Assembly: GCA_911728455.2 (NCBI GenBank)
Contig: OU452221.1
Span: forward strand, 8,443,047 to 8,507,046
DNA from: Marthasterias glacialis
Taxonomy: Eukaryota; Echinodermata; Asteroidea; Forcipulatida; Asteriidae
Length of the DNA: 64,000 nucleotides
Reading direction: 5' to 3'
Under the pieces are notes generated by a model. That model made no database searches. It was not told the origin of the DNA and saw nothing but the letters and a program-made list of their open reading frames with translations. The position numbers and the translations under genes are program-made. This document shows positions 27,001 to 39,000 of this stretch, piece after piece (the stretch's first letter is position 1; every line of letters begins with the position of its first letter).

Positions 27001-30000
27001 TAGTGACATTCCAGTGTGATGACTGGAGGATTCAAACGAACGAATGAACGGTGGGTGGGGGGGAGCTCTTAAAAAGTAGTACTCTCTGTGTCGTCTTGAT
27101 AATTTTTAAAAACTTTAGAGGACCCCCTTATACAACAGTTACCCAGGAACCTCATCATGCTGTAAAGTGGCTGCTAACCTGGGCCCAAATTCATAGAGCT
27201 GCTTAAGCAGAAAATATTGCTTAAGAATTTTCTGCTAAGCAAAAAGGAGCAGGATACTCATCACAGGTGGTACAAGTGACATGGTGTTTTGGCTGGTAAC
27301 CTTATTCTGGTAAGCATAATTTTGCTGTGCCTAGCTAACTTCTCTGCGTTAGCAGCTCTATGAAATTGCACCCTGTTCCTGCCTAGGAAATTTTCTGCAC
27401 TCAGATGATTTTAAAGATGTGTTTTCTTCTCATATTTTTTTGTGTAGCAACTTGAAGATAACATTGAGCTGACGAGACTGAAGTTGATACGAGCTGAGAA
27501 ACTCATCTCTGGCTTAGGAGGAGAGAAAGATAGATGGATGCAGGTGAAGTAGACATCCTAAAAGCCTGGTTTATAGCTCACAAGATGCTTCAAGATGCTT
27601 CAACAAATTTGTGCAATCAGTACACAGTGGTTTAAGACTTAGATATGTCATCAACAGTTTGTTCATCTTTTTCAAATTTATATCAGTTAAGATGTATCTG
27701 GAGAGATAGTTTTTAATGAATTTAGAAAAAAAAAGTACTGTGGTTCTCTTGTATGTTTTAGTAAATGTTTTATCATTGTGATACAAGGAAATTTGCCTTG
27801 TGTTCGCAGTGTACATTAATTATGAACCAGGCTAAAAAAGAATGAAACATGACCAATTTGGAAGTGTACATTAACATACCCTCTAGTTTACAATGAATAT
27901 CTATTAGAACTTATACGATTTCTTCACATTGGGAGCCATTTTCTTAGAGAAAGCATATAATGGTCCTGTTTTTTGTTGCGAGTACAATTTTGTGAAAGCT
28001 TGTCATCAACTTGTTCGATTTAGTATCACATCTTGAACAATGGCATTTTTCAAGCAAAACGATTATATATTTGATTATTGTGTTTGATTCTGCAGCAAGC
28101 TGAGGAACTTGGTGAGACTTTTACCAACATCGTTGGTGATGTGCTGATATCAGCGGGAGTGGTGGCTTACCTTGGGATATTCACTCTTTCATTTAGACAG
28201 GTCAGTTCATGCCCTCACTAGTGTGCACTTCACCCCTCTTTACACTATGTTTATCAACCCAGTTTTACCCATACACCGATGTGTGTTAAGCACTGTATAC
28301 TCAGTACTTTTGAGTCCTGTGAAAAAAAATTTTCGGGTGGGATTCGAACCAACGACCCCTGCCATTCTAGAGCAGATGTCTTCCCAACCAGACTACCGAG
28401 ATTGCCCGGCAGCTAGTGGCTGCCTAGTATACAGTGCTTAACACACATTGGTGTATGGGTAAAAACACAAATAATATTCTTTTTCCCCGATGCAAAGAAC
28501 TAAAATCTATTAGAACGAAGGATGTCCTCGTTCTGTTGAACAACCAAGTTTCCTTTTGTTAAGGTTCTCTGTCTTTATGGACAGGCTCACACACACATGT
28601 TTATATTCCATTGTTATCATAAGAAAAAGAAATTATTCCCTTTTTAATGGAAATTGATTTATGAGCAGACTTTTATAATCTACTTCACTTTGAGACAAAA
28701 AAGTACAGATAAGAAAAAACTTCTTTTTCAATTAAAGTAGATTTTTTAATTTGTGAAAACCTTGTGGACATGTGTTTCAGCAGTTCAGTTTTATAACATG
28801 ATCAATTTTTATTGAGTATTCTTTTGAGTCCACCATTTGAAAATTCTATAAGTAGAGGTATTGGCTCTGAAATGAGCTGATTGGTTATTCTCAACGTTTC
28901 GTCTAGGTGCCCTAGTCATCGTCAGGAGACAATGTTTGCTGATTTTTATTATTTTCTTTCAATCAGGAATGCCTGAAGGACTGGTATAGACTATGTAAAG
29001 AGAAAGACATACCTGTATCCGATGTGTTCTCACTATCAGCCACTCTTGGCGATCCCGTCAAGATAAGAGATTGGCAACTTGCTGGACTGCCAGTCGATAA
29101 GTAAGTCAATTCTCTGCACTTGCTCTTCAACTGAATCAATGCACCTGACGTTATCATCACAATAATCTTGGTTGCACCATTTTGGGAGTCAATGTCCCGT
29201 GTTTTATACAGTGAAGTGCACATTTTAGGCAGCATGGCATGTACACGCCTACCGTTTACTTTTTACGTGCAATTTGACTCCCAAAATGGCGAGCTTGGCA
29301 GACAGTAGCTGCATGTGACGAAGGTGCGAGGGGTCGATGCAAACTCTCAATGATGACCGACAAAGCAATGAGCAGTCAAGGTGGATCACTTCACAGTAAT
29401 GAAACTAAAATGTTAAATTTTGATTCTTTTCGGCAGTTTTTCCACAGACAATGCTCTGATAGTGACCAATGCCAACCGCTGGCCACTCATGATTGACCCT
29501 CAGGGTCAGGCCAACAAGTGGGTCAAGAACATGGAGAAACCCAACAAGCTACAGGTCATTAAACTCTCTGACCCCAACTACTCCCGCACTCTAGAAAACT
29601 GCATCCAGGTAGTCAAACATTTGCTTTTTATTTTTTTTTTTTCATTGAAATATTCCGTGAAATAGAATGACAGTTTTCATTTAGTCTTAAAAAGGTGTTT
29701 ACTCAGTTTTGCACAGATCTGTGTTCTGATTTTCTTCTCTGTACCTATTTCCACGTGTAGTTTGGTCAGCCATGTCTTCTGGAGAATGTAGGAGAGGAGT
29801 TAGACCCCATTCTAGAACCTCTGCTCCTCAGGCAAACCTTCAAACAGGTATGTCAAAAACAACTTGCCCTTCATGCTGTAACTGTGATGGTGAATCATTT
29901 TTATGTATTTTGGGTTAAACAAAAACAATGGATCCCCCAAAGTGTATTGCATTTTTACCTGTTTGAGTTAAAAAGCCTGTGAGGAGAAGACAATGAATTA

Positions 30001-33000
30001 AAGTGAAGTTTTAGATGTGGGAGGAAAACAATTCTGACAAATTTTCAGAACCACGTAGGGACTGAAAATTGTATGCCTTGGCCATGACATGCTAACTTAA
30101 TAATAAAAAATAATCGCATTCGGGTATTCAAAAATGCAGTTGATGACATGTCAGTATGGCTTAAAAAACAAAAAAAACAAAACAAAACAGCGTGGTGTTA
30201 ACTGCAAAGACAAAGTAATGATTGGGAAATATTTTTATTGCGGCAATCAAAACAGGAGGTAGGAATGTACAAAAAAAAAAAACTCACCGGTTGGTTGGAT
30301 GGTGTGTTTCTCGAAATCTAGAGGATAGAAATGAATTTACTTTCTGAAACAATGATGGCTTTAAAGACAAATGAAGGAGAGGCTGAGTTTGGAACTAAAG
30401 ATGACTTAGAATTAGCTGATCAAACTGTTGATATTTTTTATTTTAGAATGGCCTTGACTATCTGCGTCTTGGTGATAATGTGATTGAATTCAGTAAAGAC
30501 TTCAAGTTCTACATCACCACAAGGAAACGCAACCCTCACTATCTGCCAGAAGTCTCTGTTAAGGTAAATGCCGGTCTCATACTTAATGGTAGAACTGACT
30601 TTGTTACAGTACTGACACAGTTATCCATGGTGGGTCAGAGCAGCCATTCCCCATCCTTTAGAACTTGTTTAGCTAAATATATGTAATAGGGCCCTCCTAC
30701 AGCCAAATGCTAGAAAAGTAAAGCAAGCTTAGCACACACATATAAAAAAACAGTGGTGCCAAACTTTGTGTACTTTTCTTGTTGGATGTACACAGTATCT
30801 TCTGCACATTTTTTTTTATTTTTTTTTTTTTATGGAAGTCGCCAGACACACGAGGCCAGTAAGCCACTCTAAGTGTGGGCTACAAATCAACTGTTTTGTC
30901 CAGGGGCCGTTGCCACCTACTCCTGGGGCTGAAACAGTCCGTAAGGATGTAGGCTTGGGTATCATCCATCAGAAGCCTGGCTGGTAGAGCAGAAGGCGCT
31001 ACCTCCCCAACTTTTACGAAGCAATTATGGTTAAGTGCCTTGCTCAAGGACACAAGTGTCATGACCAGGGCTCGAACCCACACTCCGATGACTCAGCCAC
31101 CAGAGCTTGAGTCTGATGCACTAACCACTTGGCCATGACACGCCACAAAGTTGTCGCTGTGCTCTTAGGTTTTACATATGAGCAAATGTTTGAACAGTTT
31201 GTCAAGTGAGTTTATAAGAGTTTGATTATTTGGTTCTTATTGGTTAAATTTGCAAGTGATTGAGCTGAGTTTAATGTGGATTCATCGTAATGTGCCGAAA
31301 AGAGGTTTGGCTTCATATATCAATTGAGTACTCCATTGTTCTTCAACAGGTGACCCTCCTCAACTTCATGATAACTCCCCTGGGTCTTGAAGACCAACTT
31401 CTAGGCCTTGTCGCCGCCAGAGAGAAGCCCCAACTTGAGGAGAAGAAGAACCAGCTGATCATAGAGGGCGCTCACAATCGCCGCCAGCTGAAGGAGATTG
31501 AGGATAAGATCCTGGAGGTGCTGTCATCCTCCGAGGGGAACATTCTAGAAGACGAGACGGCCATCGAGATCTTGTCATCCAGTAAGGTCCTGTCCAAGGA
31601 GATCTCTGAGAAGCAGGAGATTGCCAGCAGGACGGAGAAAGAAATTGATGAGACCAGGGACGGGTACAAGCCGGTGAGCGAGGGTCATCTAAATTTCCTG
31701 GGAAACTTGTTTAGGTGGAACTTGTGAAAGGGGCCTTAAGTTTTTTTAAGGGAGGGGGATGGTATCTTTATCAGTTCTTTGATTATTCTTCTAATTTTTG
31801 ACTATTTCTTTGACCCTAGGTTGCTAAGCATTCTTCCATTCTGTTCTTCACGATATCCGATCTTGCTAGCATTGAGCCGATGTATCAATATTCACTAGCT
31901 TGGTTTATCAACCTTTACCTACAGGTAAGAATCCAATATCGGTAAAGTATTCCTTTGTTCTCATAATAAGGAGCTTTTTCAAATTTCTGCCCTGACTTCA
32001 GCTTTGGGTTCTGGACACTTGTGTCCTTGAGTAAGATACTTTACCATAATTGCTTTGTCCTTCGGATGGGACATTAAGCCGTAGGTCCCGTGTACTAGGA
32101 TTGGTAGTGCACGTAAAAGAACCCAGAAACTTATCGTGGAAGAGTAGGGGAATTACCCCTGTGTTTCTGGTTCCGATAGCAAGCATCCTTATCTAAAGGT
32201 TTCCTCAGTATTCCGAGCTACAGTGATTTAGTTCGCTTTTGAGACGTCCTTGGTTTCATTACCAGAAATTAAATTCAATTAATAATAATAATAATAATAC
32301 CACTATTGAAACAAAAATTAAGGAATGAAAGTGTGAGGGTTGCTGATATTTATTTGAATTTACTTTGCTGCTATGTATTTTAAGTCATAAGAACTTTTAT
32401 GATACAAATGACTTTTTGGGGTATTTTTTTCAATGATTTGTATGATTTTTAACTTTCATCATACCCATGTAGTCTGTCCATGTTACTAGGACAATGTCTC
32501 CAGAAATGTTGCAACAAATACCTGTAAGTTACCAGTACGTCAGATCAGCACACCCCCTTCCCAATTTTTCCTCCACAATTGCGGAGGAAATATTAACCCC
32601 CCCCCTAACTTTTCTTTGGTGTACACACATCTATGTGTTTTTTCCACAGGAATTTTTTTTTTCTGCAACTGCACACAGCACATGTGACATTTATTGAGAT
32701 GAGAATGTTGACGATACATATCAACAAAGTTTGACATCAACATCAACCAGCAATCCTAACCTGTGGCCATAATAAGGTTGATGTTGATGTTTGTCTGGCA
32801 TTAACTTTCATTTTGAACCAGCTTAGTGCTGACTCTACACTGAAACCTATGAATTTTTATAAAGAGACTAGCATCTCAAACACTATTCAGTCTCCTGACG
32901 ATGGCTAGAGCAAGCTAGTGGAAACGTTGAGACCAAACAATGACTCACTCTGTGGCAGTGAAGTTATCTGAGAAGTCCCCTCGATCCACTAAGCAAAAGT

Positions 33001-36000
33001 AGTAGTAGTTCCAGCCGATTTCCTACCTCCCCAGGTAGTACTTAATAAGCAGGACAGTTCTTTTCAGAACTAAGTTGTCCCCCTATTTCCAAAATCTACT
33101 CCGCAGTAGTAGAATAATAACAGGACTAGTTCTCACAAGAACAATCTACTGTATATAGCAAAGTAGATATAATCACATGGTGCTACCACAAACTAAATAA
33201 TACATTGATACCTCACCAAGCAATGCCTGAAAACCTATACAAGCTTAGCTTAGAAACACTGGGCATTATTGACATATGGTTATATGGTGTGCAATCATTT
33301 GAGTACTAAATGCTTTAAATTGTTAACTACCCACTAATGTCTGATTTACTTATACACTTTGCTGTTCTTGTCTTAAGGGCCATGTCACAGGGGGCAATTT
33401 TCAGGCAACCAGTTTCCAGGCAATCTCCCAGAAGAAAAGGCATTCACATTTGAATGTTCATCTAATTTTCTTGAGGATTGTAAGACATTGTTAGAAAAAT
33501 AACTCCTGTGCTACCAAAGTGTTTCCTTTGCATGCAGTGCAGTTGGTTGCCTCCAAGTTGCCAGTAAAAATTGCCCTGTGTGACAAGGCCCTTATGCTGC
33601 ACACTGTAGGTCCTTCTAATGGATTTAACTATTTTAGTAATATGCGTTTGCTTTTATCAAAGCAACTGAATAGGCCTGATGACTGGTACACAGGCTGTAA
33701 GGACAAGGTAGTCAGGCCCCATTTTGGTGTATTGATAATCTGTATTCATTATTATTAGTGCACAAAGGGAACATGAGAAAAATGGTGAAGGCTCAAAAAG
33801 TAATAAAGCTTCATAAGTTACTTGCCTTTTTGTTTTGAAGCATCCATGTTTTTGTACAAACCTGGGTCAGCCATTGTACAATTATTCTCATATAAGTGCA
33901 TTTTTCTTTATCGGTTTGTTACAGAATCAATATGACGAGAAATTGAACACTCATTCAGTTAATGTGCCTATTATAATAACTGAGTGTGCTCAAAACACAA
34001 AAACCGCCCAAATGCATGTGCGTCAGTTTTTAACTAGCACCTGTAAATTGAGAAGATCACTTGCTGGCAAGAAGTTTCATCACCCATATGTCATGTGCCC
34101 TTGGGGATTCCAAACATTTTTGTAGTCAGTATGTATGGTGTTAATTTACACTTAAAAAAAAAAAGAATCCTCGGAATAACTGGGGCTTTTTGTGTGTTTT
34201 TTTCCTTTCTTTTATCCTGAAAGTCCATAAATACCAGTCCAGCCTCCAGCGATCTGAATGAGCGAATCAACAGTCTGAATAACCACTTCACATACAGCAT
34301 CTACCAGAACGTCTGCCGCTCTCTCTTTGAGAAAGATAAACTCCTCTTCTCCTTCATTCTATGCATTGGGCTGGCGAAGGGCAGGTGAGAGTGCCTGGTC
34401 TGATTTTAGGACATATAATTGTTATTATTGTTTACACTTACATTTATTTAATGATCTCCTTGAACAATAACTAATACACTCTTTGTGCGAAAGCAAATAA
34501 GCCTTTTTTTTAAAGCCTTTGAGAAAGACTCTGCTAGGGTCGAAACGTGAGGCCATTAAAAAAAAAGGTTGCATTAATTCAACAGGTCCTTGTGGTTGGT
34601 AAGCAGTTTGCAACAGCTAATTTTATTTTGTCAAAAGTAAACAAGATTACACAATTAATCCCTTTTCACATTACCGAGCCAATGCCCAGGAAATAAAAAA
34701 CCCAGGAAATTCCTGGGGAATTTTAACCCCACCGCCACCCCATGTTCGTTTCACACTTGATGCGATTTTCCTGGGGAAAAATGCACTCTCCAGATGCTAA
34801 CCCCGGGGTTATCAGGGCTAAACCCTACTCCCAAGCAGTGGTAGCTATTTCCCGGGAACTGGCTTTTTCCCGGGAGTTTGATGGGTTAGCAATTCAAGTG
34901 TGAAAAAAATCAATTTTCCTGGGAATTTCCCAGGAATTTTGTGTAGTGTGATAGGGTCTTTACAGTTTAAATCATCACAGTTTTACAGAGGTATCGAAGA
35001 CAAAGGTGTACACAATTGTGGTGAAATTATCTTTAATTGCATCAATTTCCTCACAGCAAAATTTTGTAAATTTATTCATGGCAAATTTTCTTAAGTGAAT
35101 TGACCAAATACATTAATTTTGGCTGCTTACATCTTCCAGGTATAAAGCTATAAAAAGTGTGCTCTTATCAACTGTATGAAATTGGTAACTGGACATTGTA
35201 TTTAAACAACAATCCCAAAAAGTCTGAGGTTTCCATTTACACAAAAGGTAGTTGTTTGTTTTAAACAGACATGTTATAGTGTGAAGGATAATATGAAACT
35301 ATAGTTTGTAAACTAGTAATCTTGCGGGTACAACCATGTATAATCTCTTTTGGGAGGAGTGGTGACTATAAAAAGAGCCGGTGTGGTCTCGACGTTTCGA
35401 ACAGTATACTCTGCTCGTCTTCAGGGGAGATATATAGAGTGCATTCTCTTGAAGACGAGCAGTGTATACTGTTCGAAACGTTGAGACTACACAAGCTCTT
35501 TTCAGAGCCACCACTCCTCCCAAAAGCCATTTTCACATGGTTGGACCCACCAGTTTACTAGTTTACTAGTTATAGTTTTCTATTAAACATGTTGTACTTT
35601 ATGCTGTAATGATCTCATTCCACTGTAGCATCGACCCTGGTGTACATCTTCATCTGTTTACAGATGTGTTCAATATTTGTTCCCAGCTATTCAAACAAAA
35701 TCGCGTCTCAGGGTGACCAAATCACTTTCTTGAGGCAAATTATTCGGATGTTGCTTTCTACAAGATACATAGAGTGCCTCATTAATGCTTGTTTTTTGAG
35801 GGGTTTTTTTCGCGTGAGAGTGCCTCCAATTTATTTTTGAGGATACAAAATCTCATGCAAAATATGACAACACTCTTCCCTATACAACTCTTCAATAGAA
35901 GTGCCCTGTAACAGTAAAAAATTACAGCGCATTGAGGAAAATTCCTTAAATCCTGTTTTAATTTTCTAGGGGCGAGATCGACGACAATGAGTGGCGGTTC

Positions 36001-39000
36001 CTCCTGACAGGGGGCGTGGCCTTAGAGAATCCGTTTCCCAATCCGGCTCCTGATTGGCTTCCTGACAAGTCATGGGCGGAGATTGTCAGAGTGTCAACCC
36101 TCCCTGCCTTCAATGACTTCATGTTGAATTTCAGGAATAATGTGAGTGTTTTTTAATAGTTTTGAAATCATACTTTCTTTGCTTTGGTGATGTTGGTAGA
36201 TTTTTTTGTTTAATTATCTCAAATTTAGGGGTTTTAAGTTAAAATCATCTTGGTAAAAAATATTCAAAACACATTAAAAATGGAAGAAAAGTTTAAGCAA
36301 TATAAGTTTTTTACATTCCCCTTTCAAAACATCTGCTGTTAAAAACAGAACAATAAAAGAGACACTCCGGGAATATTTACCCATTTTCACCTTTATGGGA
36401 CAAACATTTCTTAAACTAATGTTTGTAATGTTTTTTTTTGTTTGTTTTTTCCATTGCAGATTGCAGACTGGAAAGCGTTGTATGATTCACATTCCCCAGA
36501 CACAGATGCGATTCCAGAGCCTTGGAAAATTACTTTAAATGACATCCAGAAACTGATTGTACTTAGAATAATCAGACCTGATAAGGTGAACATTGGCAGG
36601 AATAATTGCCTCAAACAGCCTCCCCTCCAAAAAATAAAATAACTAAATAAATTTTTTTTAAAAAAACATCATTTAAATTGAAAGAGGATGAGTCCCCTTT
36701 GTACATAGCATGGTAGACAAGCAGAGTATACCGTTTGAAATATGAAGACCATAAAGCCTGGTTCATACTTCATGTGAATGGTGAAAACAAAGCGAATTTT
36801 CTTGCGTCACAATTGAAGAACAGCTCAAACTTAATTGTGTCACCGAAATTTGCATCGCCTTTGCTTTCGCGTGAAGCATGAACTGGGCTTAACAGGCTTT
36901 TTCCAGAGCCAACACTTCTCCCATAAGAGATTTACACTTGGTTGTACCTGTACGCTTACTGTATTAGTTACTTCCCATGACAGGTTCTGCAAAGCAAACA
37001 TAGTTTTGTGTGCTTGGCGGCTTTTTGAAGTTGGCCCCTCTAGATTGTCCTCACTTTTTCTCTCACAATTCTTTCAAATCTGTTAATATTTCTACCCAGT
37101 GAGGCGCCCATAACCTTTAAGAATCCATCTCGACTCAATGCACACACTTGCTCAGGGGCCCATATCCTTACAAGCTTTGCTTCTTTACGTGTCCCTCCAC
37201 AGTTTTATCAATTTTCCATTCTTTATCCAGCCTTATCAAATAATTATAGATCTTTTAAATTCCCGTTAACATTGTCTATGATTTTTGTTACTGTGGAAAA
37301 TAAACTGAGCTGAACTGAACTGAAATATCTGTCATTTTCTGAAATTGACAGGTCGTCCCAGCGGTCAGTAACTTCATTGTAAAGCGCATGGGTCAGGCCT
37401 ACATTGAACCACCAACCTTTGACCTCACAAGGTCATACCAAGACTCCAGCCACTCCACACCCCTTATTTTTGTGCTGTCCCCCGGTGCTGACCCAATGGC
37501 TGGGCTGATGAAGTTTGCCGTCGAAAAAGGTACAGAGAGTGTATAATCTAAAGACACTAGTCAAATAATTTCTTTTATCACATTTCTAAAACAATTTTTT
37601 ATTTATTTATTTTCTTTTTGGGATTGAAGTGGTGTTATACCTGATAATTGTTGTTTTGATTTAGTGTGATGTTTTTGTAAACAACAACAATTTAAATATT
37701 TGTTCTCCCCAAACTCAATGTAATACTTTTCATTTTACAAATTTTCTTCGCTTTTCCAATAATTGCTTGTCACAGCTAATGTGGCTTTCTATGCTAGAGA
37801 AGCATTACTCATTGATTTGATTGCCAATTACATGTACCTCATTTAAACAAAAGAAACCTGGAACTGCAGATTGCTTTTAATTTTAGTGAATATTGACCCA
37901 TCCTTCGAGAACTTATAAAATTTAGATCAGTTAAAATACGCTTTATTCATAAAAAATAAATCATTTTTGAAGTGTTGCATGTCACCTTTTTAAAACTCTT
38001 TGTTAGTTTGCATATATTTTCAAACTTCTAACAAGCTTTGATTTGTCTCTCTTTTCAGTGCATGATAGATGACAAGATACCTTTCTTTAACTAGTTTGCA
38101 ATTTTTCATTTCACCCCTATTATCTTTCTCTCTGTGTGATTTTACTCGCTGTTACACCCCCACGTTGTCACCACCACACCAAAAACTTTTCAGGTTTTCT
38201 GAAGCAAACCAGACAGGACTCATTAGGCAGTATCAATCCAGGATTCAGTCGTAAGGGAAGCCGAAGTAGCGCATTGAGACGCGAGCATCGGATGTCATCA
38301 TCACCGGATTTAATGAGAACTGCAACGCCAGAAGTGGATGAAATGACCGAGGCGGTTCAGACCCTTCAGGACAGTCCTCCTGTAGTCGCCGAGACTCAAA
38401 CCACTCAGGAGGGTGAGAAAAACATCTTAAAAAGTCCAACCAGTACTGCAGAGAATGAGCCCATTTTGGAAAACGAAACGCTTCCGGAGAATAAAATGGT
38501 TGATTCCTCTGCCAATCCTGTTAAAGATGACACACCAAAAGAATCTTTGGATAGTACAGCTGCTCCGAATGCTGGGGGAGGTGATCAACCTCATAGCAGT
38601 GTTCCTTTTCAAGACACAACATCAAGGACTCAGCCTCTACCACTGGAAGACCCACAAACACCCTTGTCTCCTCAGCAGAAACCTCTTCATCCTGTCCTCA
38701 AAGATGTTTCATCAGAACAACTTCAAGAAGCTGTGCTGGACTCTGAAGGAAGTACAGAAAAGAAAGTGGAGAATCACACCAAAGATGTTGCCTCTCAAGT
38801 GGAGGTGAAGCCAGAGCAACTTCAAGAAGCTGTTAATACTTCTGTAGGAAATGCGGAAGGAAAAGCTGCGACAGGCAGAAACCATGCAAAAGAAGAGGAA
38901 GTCAGGGAGAGGAAGATATCCAAGTTATACCGCCCTCGCCTGGCTAGAACCATCAGTCGGATCAGTCGTATGTCGTTCTGTTTCATTGCAAGCTGTTTTT

